Of a stretch of 64,000 nt of DNA, positions 47,726 to 56,777 are shown in pieces (position 1 is the first letter of the stretch; every line of letters starts with the position of its first letter). Location: contig NZ_FXTA01000001.1 of NCBI RefSeq assembly GCF_900182645.1, positions 1,347,209-1,411,208 on the forward strand, written 5' to 3'. The position numbers were made by a program, and so were the translations under genes. The notes beneath the pieces are model-generated. The model was given only the letters and a program-made list of their open reading frames with translations. It had not been told where the DNA came from and made no database searches. This DNA comes from Flavobacterium resistens. Lineage in GTDB: Bacteria > Bacteroidota > Bacteroidia > Flavobacteriales > Flavobacteriaceae.

Positions 47726-48949
47726 ATGTTAAAAACAATTTTTCTGCTAAAATCCGGCAGAGTTAACCGCGATGGAGAAAGCTCTATTATTCTAAGGCTT
47801 TCTTATAAAAACAAAACAATTACAATCGCCTCGGGAAAATATATCTCGAAAGAAAAATGGATCCAGACAAACCATCTGAAAAATACACTGAAGGCGGAAA
47901 AAGAAAAGGTAATCAAAAGCTCTCTTGATCTCATGCAGCTTAATGCCGAAAAGAAGTTTACCGAACTTTTCCGAATTGATCCTGACGTTGACTTAGAATT
48001 GCTAAAAGCTGAACTTACAGGAAAAGCCAAAATCGGCCAGCCTCAAGGCCCTACCATAATTGAAATTATGGAAACATACAATATATTCTTTACCAAAAGA
48101 GTCAATTCTGGAGAACGCGCAGCCGCTTCACTGCAGAAGTACAAAAGAGCGACGGATTTACTTTTGGCTTTCATCACAAGTACCTACAAAAAAGAAGATA
48201 TGCCCGCATCTGAAATATCAAGTTCGTTTGTCTTTAAACTGGAACAGTTCCTTAAATATGAGAGCAGTTTTAAAGACCAGAAAGGCATCAAAAACAATTC
48301 GGTGGTAAAATATATGAAAATGTATAAAACTGCCTGTAATTATGCTATTAAAATGGATTTGATCATAAAAAACCCATTCAACGTATATGATGGAAGGTTA
48401 AGCGTAAAAGATGCTGTTTTCCTAACCCAGCTGGAACTGAATACAATCGAGAATAAAATATTTTCAACGCCCCGTCTGGAAAAGGTCAAGGAAATATTCC
48501 TTTTCAGCTGCTACACAGGATATGCACCTGTCGATGCAATGGATCTAACCGAAAGAAACTTATCCGAAGATTCAAACGGAAACTTATGGATTATGACCAA
48601 CAGGGCCAAAACCGCCATCAGAGCCAATGTCCCAGTACTGCCTACTGTTGATAAAATTATTTCTAAATACAAAAATCAGCAGAAAGGTCTTATTCCGAAA
48701 ATTTCCAATCAGAAAATGAATGCTTATCTTAAGGAAATTGCTGATGCCTGCGGCATAGACAAACATCTCACGTGGTATGTTGCTAGGCACACCTTTGCCA
48801 CTACTGTCACTTTAGGGAATGGAGTAAGGCTCGAAAACGTTTCAGCAATGATGGGACACACCAATACCAAGCAGACACAGCATTACGCAAAGGTTTTGGA
48901 TGTCAATATAATGGAAGATATGGAAAAACTGAAATCTAAATTTAAGTGA
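47726..48949 (+). CDS. tyrosine recombinase/integrase of the island
   Basis: The 407-residue protein has an Arm-type DNA-binding start (LKSGRVNRDGESSIILRLSY), a SAM-like core-binding domain (about 110-220) and a tyrosine recombinase catalytic domain. Catalytic residues visible are Arg 354 (ARHTFATT), His 378 (MMGHTN) and Tyr 387 (QHYAKV). The HxxR His is Tyr (TWYVAR), and the usual first Arg is absent in CYTGYAPVDAMDL, as known for some Bacteroidota integrases such as IntDOT. Its place next to a tRNA-Ser implies that tRNA is its attachment site. Confidence 0.93.
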   Translation: MLKTIFLLKSGRVNRDGESSIILRLSYKNKTITIASGKYISKEKWIQTNHLKNTLKAEKEKVIKSSLDLMQLNAEKKFTELFRIDPDVDLELLKAELTGKAKIGQPQGPTIIEIMETYNIFFTKRVNSGERAAASLQKYKRATDLLLAFITSTYKKEDMPASEISSSFVFKLEQFLKYESSFKDQKGIKNNSVVKYMKMYKTACNYAIKMDLIIKNPFNVYDGRLSVKDAVFLTQLELNTIENKIFSTPRLEKVKEIFLFSCYTGYAPVDAMDLTERNLSEDSNGNLWIMTNRAKTAIRANVPVLPTVDKIISKYKNQQKGLIPKISNQKMNAYLKEIADACGIDKHLTWYVARHTFATTVTLGNGVRLENVSAMMGHTNTKQTQHYAKVLDVNIMEDMEKLKSKFK

Positions 48950-49056
48950 CATTCACTTACCAAGAAACTTCTGAATTTAAAGATTCTTAAAGAACTTAAA
49001 TCCATTTAGAGAAAAAAGCAAGTTAAACGATATCACAAGTTTTGCAGTACATTTTC

Positions 49057-49083
49057 AATTGCGTCTGCATTGCGGACGCAATT
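49057..49083. repeat. structured palindrome, copy A
   Basis: AATTGCGTC and GACGCAATT form 9-bp perfect arms around TGCATTGCG. About 15 bases of upstream flank (TTTGCAGTACATTTT) are shared with copy B. Confidence 0.8.
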
Positions 49084-49323
49084 AACATGGACACTAAAAA
49101 AGTATATTATTATTGGTTTCTTTAACTGACTGTGTTTACTAATTTTAACACAACCTAATGTACTAATTTAAACACGTTTATTTTTACTAATTGAACGGCA
49201 GGAAAAGATAGAGTTACAGTACTTGCTTAATAAATATCTTGCAGAAGAAGAGTAGTATCAGTACGAAATTAGATTTCCATACTTCGAATTAAATTGGTAT
49301 CGAAAATTTTACAGAACATTTCC

Positions 49324-49350
49324 AATTGTGTCCGCACTGCGGACACAATT
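49324..49350. repeat. structured palindrome, copy B
   Basis: AATTGTGTCCGC and GCGGACACAATT form 12-bp perfect arms with ACT in the loop. Relative to copy A one stem pair has changed from C-G to T-A on both sides. Confidence 0.85.
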
Positions 49351-49676
49351 TAGCTAGAGACAATATAAGCTCCTGCTATCTATTTATAATGAAGAAAAAA
49401 GAGAGTCCTATATTGCTGAAAGCCTTAAAAAAAACAAGTGAAATAATGGGCGCCAAAACTAGAATAAGAAATTTAACCACTCTTTTTAATAATCTGCATA
49501 TCTATCAGAAGTTCTACTTCTATCAGAAACAACAGTTCCTGCATTATCTTTATTATAGCATACTTAACTGAAACAGCACCATCTGGCATAATCTTATATT
49601 TATATCAGCATTAAAATCTAATACCAGTACAACATTAAAAGCTAATTGGATATGCAAACAAAAACTGGAGAAAAAG

Positions 49677-50555
49677 TTAAGCTACATTTTTATAATTAGT
49701 TAGTTTATTAAATTCTTCAATTGTTTTATAGTCCAAAGCCGAATGCCTTCTTTTTTTATTGTACCAAATTTCGATGTATTCAAAAATTTCAAGTTCCATC
49801 TGTTCTCTAGAAATTAATTTACTTCCATAAACCAATTCCGTTTTTAAAGATTTGAAAAAACTTTCAGCAACTGCATTATCCCAGCAGTCTCCTTTACGGC
49901 TCATACTTCTTGTGATATTTTTATAAGAGTCCAATACATCGGCAAATTTTTTATTGGCATATTGAATTCCCCGGTCAGAATGGAATATTAATTCATCTGC
50001 AATTGTTCTATTCTTAACTGCCATTTTCCAAGCCTTCATTGTAGTTTGTCTTGTACTTAGTCCATTGCTTAAACTCCAGCCGACTATCTTTCTGTCAAAT
50101 AAATCTAAAATGATGGTCAGATATAAAAAACCATCCTTTGTCTGTATATAGTTGATATCCGAAACCCAAGCCTTTGCTGGTTCTGGTGTTGTAAATTCCC
50201 TTTTTAGAATATTTGGAACAACAAAATGATTGTGTTTTGAATTGGTTGTTACTTTGAATTTTGTACTCAATTTGCTGTACAGTCCTAACTGCTTCATGTA
50301 TTTAGCCACGGTTATTCTGGATATCTGATATCCTTGGCTTTGCAGTTCAAGGGTAATTCTTGGGCTTCCATACCGCTGTTTGGCATTAAAGTATATCGAA
50401 GTAATTTCTTCTTTTATCAGAGCAGTTTTCCTCTGTCTTTCTGATAGAATCTGCCGCTTCCAATTATAGTAACTGCTTGGGCTTACTTTTAAAACCCTGC
50501 ACATCTTTTCAATCGAATATATTTTTTCATGGTCTTTTATGAAAAGATAAATCAT
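49677..50555 (-). CDS. IS3-family transposase OrfB (DDE integrase domain)
   Basis: The 292-residue protein has an HTH_21-type N-terminus (ISRITVAKYMKQLGL) and the rve DDE core. The first Asp is in KAWVSDINYIQT, the second in LIFHSDRGIQYAN, and the Glu in DNAVAESFFKSLKTELVY. It ends with the typical IEIWYNKKRRHSALDY. All catalytic residues are present, so it looks functional. Its ATG overlaps the orfA stop (ATGA); the active transposase is probably the frameshifted OrfAB fusion. Confidence 0.95.
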   Translation of the reverse strand: MIYLFIKDHEKIYSIEKMCRVLKVSPSSYYNWKRQILSERQRKTALIKEEITSIYFNAKQRYGSPRITLELQSQGYQISRITVAKYMKQLGLYSKLSTKFKVTTNSKHNHFVVPNILKREFTTPEPAKAWVSDINYIQTKDGFLYLTIILDLFDRKIVGWSLSNGLSTRQTTMKAWKMAVKNRTIADELIFHSDRGIQYANKKFADVLDSYKNITRSMSRKGDCWDNAVAESFFKSLKTELVYGSKLISREQMELEIFEYIEIWYNKKRRHSALDYKTIEEFNKLTNYKNVA

Positions 50556-50851
50556 CGACCTCCCTTGGAAAAGATGCTTATAGCCTTTTTTAGAATATCA
50601 CGTTCTAATTCTGTTTCTTTTAATTTTTTTTCAAGCTCATGGATTTTTTCCTGTTCAGGGCTAAGCTTTAATTTTCCTTTCCCAGGAAAACTTCCTGTTC
50701 CAAATTCTTGGTAATCCTGACGCCATTTGTACAGCAAAGGAGCTGTTATTCCAAGTTCCTTGGCTAATTGTGAGATATTATCTCTTTCATAACTTAATTG
50801 GACAGCTTTTTCTTTGAAATTACGGTCATAAGTTTTACGATTCTCTTTCAT
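50552..50851 (-). CDS. IS3-family transposase OrfA (helix-turn-helix)
   Basis: The 99-residue protein has a helix-turn-helix (FKEKAVQLSYERDNISQLAK, about 12-31, then ELGITAPLLYKWRQ) and a leucine-zipper-like coiled coil (about 65-90). It carries a slippery AAAAAAG at 50591-50585 (minus strand) in frame A-AAA-AAG. A -1 shift there continues without a stop into orfB through residues KKGYKHLFQGRS. Confidence 0.93.
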   Translation of the reverse strand: MKENRKTYDRNFKEKAVQLSYERDNISQLAKELGITAPLLYKWRQDYQEFGTGSFPGKGKLKLSPEQEKIHELEKKLKETELERDILKKAISIFSKGGR

Positions 50852-50916
50852 GCTCTAAAGTTAAGATTTAGTTCTTAACTAGAACTCCATGCTAAGTTAG
50901 CACATCCAAACCTTGT

Positions 50917-51147
50917 ATATCTATATAGATTTCGATAGGTTTCTATACATAACTTCATATATCTATATAGATTTCTATAGGTTTCTATACATAACTTCAT
51001 ATATCTATATAGATTTCTATAGGTTTCTATACATAACCTCATATATCTATATAGATTTCTATAGGTTTCTATACATAAGCTCGTGTATCTATATAGATTT
51101 CTATAGTTTTCTATACATAAACTCATATATCTATTATAGATCTTCAT
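50917..51147. repeat. 42-bp tandem repeat array, five full copies and a partial
   Basis: Units start at 50917, 50959, 51001, 51043 and 51085, with a broken sixth at 51127. The unit begins ATATCTATATAGATTTCTAT and ends ATACATAACTTCAT with few differences. There are no unique spacers. Because 42 is a multiple of three, both strands stay open, with 14-residue periodic translations (IETYRNLYRY on minus, YIYIDFYRFLY on plus). The array lies between the IS and the Fic gene. Confidence 0.92.
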
Positions 51148-51229
51148 TTACATCTTATATACGAAACTTCATAACTTTAAATATGTATCTATAAACTTTA
51201 TTTACTTCTATATTTAATCTAAGTTTAGT

Positions 51230-52309
51230 TTACTTTTTATTTGCATTACTTAGCAGCATATATAATGACGTATTAATGTAGTAAATATCCCTTCCTAACT
51301 TATGTTTATCGAGAAGCCCAACCCTAACTAATTCATTAAGGTATCTTGTTGCTGTTACTCTTGTTACATTAAGTTCAGTTTTTACAAATTCAATTTTTGT
51401 GTAGGGATGCCTGAATAAATTATTTAATAAATCTTGGCTGTAAATCTTAGGCAAATCATTACGCATTTTATTTTTAAAAGCTAGCATTTCTTTTTTTATT
51501 CCATCAATCAAAAGTATCGTTTGCTTAGAAGTCTGTTCGACACCTTCTAGCATAAAAATAATCCAGTCTTCCCAATTATCATTTTCTCTTACATCTTGTA
51601 GAAGTCTATAGTAGTCTCCCTTTTTTTCATTGATATATCGACTTAAATACAAAACAGGAATCTTTAAAAGCCCCTGCTTTACCAAATATAGAATATTAAT
51701 AATACGCCCCGTTCTTCCATTACCATCATAAAAAGGATGAATACTTTCAAACTGATGATGAATAATAGCCATTTTAACAAGCGGATCTAAATCACTTATA
51801 TCATCGTCATTTATAAATTTTTCTAAATTATTCATCAGTGAAACAATTTCTTCGGGATGCTGAGGCGGAGTATAAACAACCTCGCCTGTCTGATCATTTT
51901 TTAGAGCTGTACCGGGAACTTTTCTATACCCTGCTTTATTTTCTTCAAGTTCTGCTTGAATTTCCAGAATATAAGAATTAATTAAGAGTCCATTTTCTTT
52001 TACTTTTGCAAATCCATGCTGAAGTGCTTTGGCGTAACTGTAAACTTCTTTTGCTGCCAAAGATTTAAAATCACGAGTATAAATATCGCTCTGATAAAGT
52101 TCATCATGTGTAGTAACGATATTTTCAATTGCTGAACTGTCTTTTGCTTCTTGCAGAGATAAAGTATTGATAAGAATACTTTCATTTGGTATTGCATTCG
52201 CTGCACCCTTTAATTCAGCTAAAGCTTGATGCGCTTTTGCTGCTTTTTTTAAAATAGCTCTATTTTCAACATCTCGTTCCAGTGGCAATACAGTAAATTT
52301 TGTTTCCAT
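51230..52309 (-). CDS. class II Fic domain protein with winged-helix C-terminus
   Basis: The protein of about 359 residues has an N-terminal Fic_N region carrying the inhibitory motif SSAIEN ([S/T]xxxE[G/N]). The Fic core has the full active site HPFYDGNGRTGR, and a winged helix (IEFVKTELNVTRVTATRYLN) sits at the C-terminus. Such proteins AMP-modify target proteins with ATP and are held back by the inhibitory Glu. I start at 52309 (METKFTVLPL); the frame extends to 52330. Its place in the island suggests a defence or toxin role, which is inference. Confidence 0.92.
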   Translation of the reverse strand: METKFTVLPLERDVENRAILKKAAKAHQALAELKGAANAIPNESILINTLSLQEAKDSSAIENIVTTHDELYQSDIYTRDFKSLAAKEVYSYAKALQHGFAKVKENGLLINSYILEIQAELEENKAGYRKVPGTALKNDQTGEVVYTPPQHPEEIVSLMNNLEKFINDDDISDLDPLVKMAIIHHQFESIHPFYDGNGRTGRIINILYLVKQGLLKIPVLYLSRYINEKKGDYYRLLQDVRENDNWEDWIIFMLEGVEQTSKQTILLIDGIKKEMLAFKNKMRNDLPKIYSQDLLNNLFRHPYTKIEFVKTELNVTRVTATRYLNELVRVGLLDKHKLGRDIYYINTSLYMLLSNANKK

Positions 52310-52330
52310 AAAATGACTCTTTTCTTTCAA

Positions 52331-52701
52331 TTAATCTATACACTACTCACAGAAATATAGTAATCATAATTTGACCTTTAGTAATTCCTGTTTTTCAAAA
52401 GTATCAATAATATAACAATATAAAGATGGAATGGATACCTTTTTTGCCACAAAAAGATAAGGCAGTTTTTAACTATATTACACCATCTAGGTTATGGCGG
52501 AGTCTGAAGTTCCGTAATACAATGTTTGCACAAAGCAACTTACAGACCAACCATAGTCCTGATGAATAATCAGTCATCTTGAAATTTCCATTGGCATTGG
52601 CATCACTGAAGTCGAGTTTAACTCTTTCTTATAAGGCAAAATTCAACCTTAAATATTAAGTAATATCTTTGTTTTTTTATTTACACAAATAACCTCCATT
52701 T
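52331..52701. other. intergenic gap between jetD and fic
   Basis: No gene is supported. It should hold the Fic promoter on the minus strand. A stretch around 52490-52620 is less AT-rich than the flanks and may be the remnant of a lost gene. Confidence 0.35.
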
Positions 52702-53631
52702 TTAGAATAATTTCTCCTTAAAATTCGAGCTTAACATACTCATTAAATTATTAGATTCTTCAATAATCCATTGATCATTTTTTATTAAATCCTCTAAGAT
52801 CATTTTTTGCTCATTATCCAATAACAAGTCTATATTGCGCTCATTATTTAACCATTTACTCTTATGTTCTGTGTCTTCGATTCCTTTAGGTTGCCCATTA
52901 GGTGTCAGTAACTTGATTCCCGGAATTTTTTCTTCCACTAAAGGATAAATTATAAAAAGGCCATCGTAATCCCAATCGCACGAGTAATAAATAGGTAGAT
53001 CTCGGGTTTGGGCATAAACTAATTTACTAACGTTCTTCCCACCGGCGTACCAAAGTTCTATCCCATTTTGGCGAGGCTTATTAGGTTTGGTTAAGTAATC
53101 CAGGTTTTCACACAGTACGATAGCTACTGGGTGATGACACTCTAGTTTATAAATATATTGTTGGTCTTTTTCGTTTGAAAATTCACTGACATCTAATATT
53201 TTCTTTAAAGCATTTACTAATGAGGACCTATCGTCCAAATACTTTTCATTTTTGAAGAACATAAGTGATACTCCTCTTACTGATTCATTAGAGTTAATGA
53301 TTTGTTCTCTAAGTTCGTCCAATGAACCATCTTCTCTTAACGACTTAATATTCATTAAGATTTTGATGTCACTTTCTTCAAAACGTGTGTACGGTTTCAA
53401 TAATTCATTTTCTGATAAAAATTTTTCATAAAGGCTATATTTTTTGAAATAATTATCCTCGTAGATTTTGCAGAACCTGTCAAGTGAAAATATCTTATCG
53501 TGTGACTTATCCAATACTTTTAGTGAGTTAATCAAATAATTAATCTCACCACTATTTGATAAAGTAACGTTAAGCTTCACTTCATGATTTAGATATAGAT
53601 TATATAGCGCTTTTAACTCTATCCAATTCAT
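52702..53631 (-). CDS. jetD: Wadjet JetD-like Toprim nuclease subunit
   Basis: This 309-residue protein ends the SMC operon. A Toprim-like site is visible: Glu about 175 (AIVLCENLDYL) and the acidic cluster YYSCDWDYDGLFI (Asp about 219, 221, 223), with GGKNVSKLVY between. This matches JetD/MksG, the topoisomerase VI-like subunit that cuts plasmid DNA in Wadjet. The N-terminal part is only about 165 residues, so the protein is shorter than the JetD proteins I know (about 380-400). The start codon overlaps the jetC stop (TAATG). Confidence 0.82.
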   Translation of the reverse strand: MNWIELKALYNLYLNHEVKLNVTLSNSGEINYLINSLKVLDKSHDKIFSLDRFCKIYEDNYFKKYSLYEKFLSENELLKPYTRFEESDIKILMNIKSLREDGSLDELREQIINSNESVRGVSLMFFKNEKYLDDRSSLVNALKKILDVSEFSNEKDQQYIYKLECHHPVAIVLCENLDYLTKPNKPRQNGIELWYAGGKNVSKLVYAQTRDLPIYYSCDWDYDGLFIIYPLVEEKIPGIKLLTPNGQPKGIEDTEHKSKWLNNERNIDLLLDNEQKMILEDLIKNDQWIIEESNNLMSMLSSNFKEKLF

Positions 53632-56600
53632 TATGAAAGTTTATTAAGGTAGATGTTTAAATCTACATTATTATCTTTTGTCTTAAAATAGGATGATGAA
53701 GGATGATAGTTGATTTTATCATCCTCTTTTCCTTTAATTAGATGATGTGCATACCAATCATCCGATAAGCCAATGTTGAAAGTATGCGGGGCCATTGTAA
53801 TTATCTGGTAGTTGAATTCTTCAGCGATATCTGGAAATGTTTTAAAATTAGTATTATCCAAGCTGCCCAATTCTTCAAGTATAATAAAACGTAAACCTTT
53901 TCTCTGTTTTTTCTGCATTGCAGATAGCCTGGCAACGCCCAGTAAAGCAATTGCAGAGTAAGTTTCTCCAGTACTTCCCGAAACTTCTTCTCCTGATTCA
54001 TAGTTTAGTTTTACAGATAATTCAAAATAAGTCTTAGGGTCCAGTAGCTTATCTATTGGAACCTTATTTTTGATCTTTGCTTGTTTTTTGAAAAAATCTT
54101 CAATAAAATCAACTATAGAGCTCCCGAAATGCAGTTCACCCTGTGTAGCTGACTGACGTACTTTATAGGCAATATCCTTAACATATTCAATCTTAATTTC
54201 GGGATTCTCCGCAAACCCTAGTTTGAAAAAAAATTTATCGCTGATTTTTCTATTAAGAAAGAACGTATTTATATTTTTTATCTGGTCGTCATACTTTTGA
54301 TATCTGCTCGCTGTTGTGCTAAATATTTTTATCATACTGTCTCTTATGCCGTCAGCTATCATTGTTCTGTTCTGATTTGCCTCGCTTAAAGCCAGGGCAA
54401 TATCGTCCGTGGATTTAATTTTGTTCCCAAGTAATGCTTCCTCCAGTGCCCGAAAAGAAAAAGTCTGATTTTTTATCGTTAATTGTATTGAAGGGCTTTT
54501 CTCGTTACTTGTCTCATTAAATGAATGACAGGTACTTAGATAACTCGTTTTATATAGTTCAAAAGCAGTGGTGTAATTATTTTTGTTTTCCTCCACTCCT
54601 ATTGCTTCAATACTAAACTCAGTTATATTCTCTTGAAATATTCCGTAATACGATTTATTTAAATCTTCAAATATTTTTTGCTTACTATTTACTTCTTCAA
54701 TAATTGTTTTTAAATCTTTATGTGTTTTATCTAATTCTTTTTCTATTGAACTTCTATCCGAGGTTTTTTCCCCTGAATATTTTGAAATCTTAGCTACACG
54801 ATCAAACCACTTTTTTCTTGTAAATTTTAATTCTTCCTTTATGAGATCTGGATCATCATGTTTAACTTTGAGTTTTGACTTGGTGATTTGCTGAGTATCT
54901 TCCAATACTGTTTTTTTGGATTGTAATTCCAAAACTTTTTCATTAAGCTGAAGTATGCTGGCAATTGCAGTTTTAAGGTTGTTGATATTACTATTCTCTA
55001 CAATTGAGCTATCAAAAAGATATTCAAACAAATCAATTTCATAGGACTTTCCATCCAAGATATCCGCCAAAGCCTGTAGTTTTATATCCAGGTCGCTCAT
55101 CTCCAATTTTAGTTTATCAATTAATTTCTGAATTGATATATCCAAATCTGATTTATTTTTAATTAGAGCAGCATCTTGATTAAATGGAATAAACTCTGAT
55201 AGTGCTCCCAGCTTTAACCATATCCCCTTATTTATTTCAGTAGCCTGAAACTCTTTAAACAACGCTTCAGCATCTATATATCTCGGCTGAATCTCAGGAT
55301 TATTAGTTATTGAAACAGGAGTCGCAGCGAAATACAATAAAGTCTGTAACTGTTGATCATTTAGATCTGGCAGGTGATTAAGATACCATTGAAAAAAGGT
55401 GTCTTCTGCTTTATTATTTTCCAAAAGTGAAAGCAATTTTTCTTTTTTTAATTTATCTGCTTTTATTGCTGCTTTTAATTCGTCCAGGATATTGGATTGT
55501 TGGTTTCTAGTCAATATGATATTGTCAAAGGTTCTATATTTCTGTATATATGGAACAGCAAAATCAATTGATTGCCTTATGTTTTTGCTGTCTCTTAAAG
55601 TCATGTCAACTCTTTCAACATTACTTTTCCAATCCTCATCGATTTCGGGAAGCACTATCATTTCCAAATCACTGATTTCTGCAGACAGTTCTTTAATTAA
55701 GCGTGAATTCTTTTCAAATTCGTTGAATGATTCTAAATTTTTATCAGCCAGTTCATGGCAGTCTTGTATGTAAGATTCTATACGGGGTAGTTTGTCAATA
55801 AGCTTTATAAGCTTTTGGAGTTCTTTCTGCTGCTTGATCAGTAACTTACTGTTCCGGGTTTCACGTCTTTTTAAAGTTTGTAATTCTGCGTAAGAACAAT
55901 TTAGCTCTGTTTGTTTAAAGCATTTATAAAAATCTAAATAAGAATGTTCTAATTCACGTAAGTCAAGAAGTTTTTTTTGCTTATCTGAAAGAGTTTTAAT
56001 TTCTTCATTCAAGCTGTGGTATTGTTTTAGTATTTTCTCAAGATCATCTTTTGCCTTATTAAAATTGAATAAAATGTCTTCATCAGAATCCTCAAAAAGA
56101 AATTCCTTCAAACTTTTTGAAGCCTGGTTACCACTCAAATTTAGCGTTTTTGCTTTTGAAAAAGATTGAATTACCTTGGCGTAAGCTTTAAGATTTCGGT
56201 CCTGGCTTAAATTAAGGGGTGTTATATTCTTTTCATAAAGAAAACGATAATAGCCTTGTACTTCATCATTGTTCTTAAAAGAATTAAGTCTTAAACCATT
56301 TAAATTTAAAAGCTTTTCTGCTATTTCATGTAAATCTGGTATAGTGCCGTTTGATGTTAGGTCTTTTGCAAAGAGAATCTCATTTTTCTCAAGTACAAGC
56401 TGATTTATTTTTAAATTTATGTCGGCTTCCTTGGTAATCAAAAATGGTATTATGCGCTTTGCTTTTTGATTACTTATTTGAATTCCAACAGTAATAAAAT
56501 TTCCTTTCTCAACCTCAATATTTAAAAAACAATAAGCAAATTTCGTTTTATAAGGAAGTGTATTTATAAGTCTGTCTTCTTTTTTTACGCTATCGGTTCC

Positions 56601-56777
56601 AAACCTTATAAGTTCTTTGTCATATACAAAAATCATTTGCAATAAGTCTGCAATTATTGATTTTCCTACTCCATTTGAACCTATAAAATCAGTCCTTTTT
56701 GGATGAAACACATAATCATGGATGTAGTGTTTTAAGATCCCAATTGTGGATAAAGAATAAATTCGTGGATAATTCAT
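53631..56777 (-). CDS. jetC: Wadjet JetC-like SMC ATPase (MukB/MksB-like)
   Basis: The 1,048-residue SMC-like protein has Walker A FIGSNGVGKSIIADLL near 31-46. Long coiled coils (about 230-470 and 560-760) surround a hinge-like middle. The ABC signature SGSTGET lies near 933 and Walker B FIILEELGSLD near 962. The Walker B Asp is Glu here (ILEE rather than LDE). The JetC motor loads on DNA and extrudes loops to sense small circles. The 4-base overlap with jetB (ATGA) and coupling to jetD show a single operon. Confidence 0.88.
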   Translation of the reverse strand: MNYPRIYSLSTIGILKHYIHDYVFHPKRTDFIGSNGVGKSIIADLLQMIFVYDKELIRFGTDSVKKEDRLINTLPYKTKFAYCFLNIEVEKGNFITVGIQISNQKAKRIIPFLITKEADINLKINQLVLEKNEILFAKDLTSNGTIPDLHEIAEKLLNLNGLRLNSFKNNDEVQGYYRFLYEKNITPLNLSQDRNLKAYAKVIQSFSKAKTLNLSGNQASKSLKEFLFEDSDEDILFNFNKAKDDLEKILKQYHSLNEEIKTLSDKQKKLLDLRELEHSYLDFYKCFKQTELNCSYAELQTLKRRETRNSKLLIKQQKELQKLIKLIDKLPRIESYIQDCHELADKNLESFNEFEKNSRLIKELSAEISDLEMIVLPEIDEDWKSNVERVDMTLRDSKNIRQSIDFAVPYIQKYRTFDNIILTRNQQSNILDELKAAIKADKLKKEKLLSLLENNKAEDTFFQWYLNHLPDLNDQQLQTLLYFAATPVSITNNPEIQPRYIDAEALFKEFQATEINKGIWLKLGALSEFIPFNQDAALIKNKSDLDISIQKLIDKLKLEMSDLDIKLQALADILDGKSYEIDLFEYLFDSSIVENSNINNLKTAIASILQLNEKVLELQSKKTVLEDTQQITKSKLKVKHDDPDLIKEELKFTRKKWFDRVAKISKYSGEKTSDRSSIEKELDKTHKDLKTIIEEVNSKQKIFEDLNKSYYGIFQENITEFSIEAIGVEENKNNYTTAFELYKTSYLSTCHSFNETSNEKSPSIQLTIKNQTFSFRALEEALLGNKIKSTDDIALALSEANQNRTMIADGIRDSMIKIFSTTASRYQKYDDQIKNINTFFLNRKISDKFFFKLGFAENPEIKIEYVKDIAYKVRQSATQGELHFGSSIVDFIEDFFKKQAKIKNKVPIDKLLDPKTYFELSVKLNYESGEEVSGSTGETYSAIALLGVARLSAMQKKQRKGLRFIILEELGSLDNTNFKTFPDIAEEFNYQIITMAPHTFNIGLSDDWYAHHLIKGKEDDKINYHPSSSYFKTKDNNVDLNIYLNKLS

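Larger units (their letters stand above)
48950..49665. other. gene-poor stretch with two copies of a structured palindrome
   Basis: No convincing gene lies here. It contains the two related palindromes listed separately. The open frame at 49326-49571 begins inside the second palindrome and has no recognisable features, so I do not call it. Confidence 0.5.
49666..50889 (-). mobile_element. IS3-family insertion sequence (IS150-like)
   Basis: The ends are imperfect inverted repeats: TGGAGAAAAAGTTAAG on the left and, read inward from the right, TGGAGTTCTAGTTAAG (12 of 16 match, beginning TG as IS3 ends do). Between them lie orfA and orfB of the transposase. The length of 1,224 bp fits the family. 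I see no target duplication (AAC outside left, TGC outside right), so one side may have been rearranged. Confidence 0.82.

Noticed and set aside
49326..49571. 81-residue open frame after the integrase
   Set aside because: It begins inside a palindrome (the CPHCGHN start comes from the repeat) and has no recognisable domain or start context.
50917..51147. CRISPR array
   Set aside because: The 42-bp units are directly adjacent with no unique spacers, and no cas genes are near.
50875..51194. Repeat-peptide genes on either strand across the tandem array
   Set aside because: The frames are open only because the unit length is a multiple of three; there are no features beyond the repeat and no separate coding evidence.
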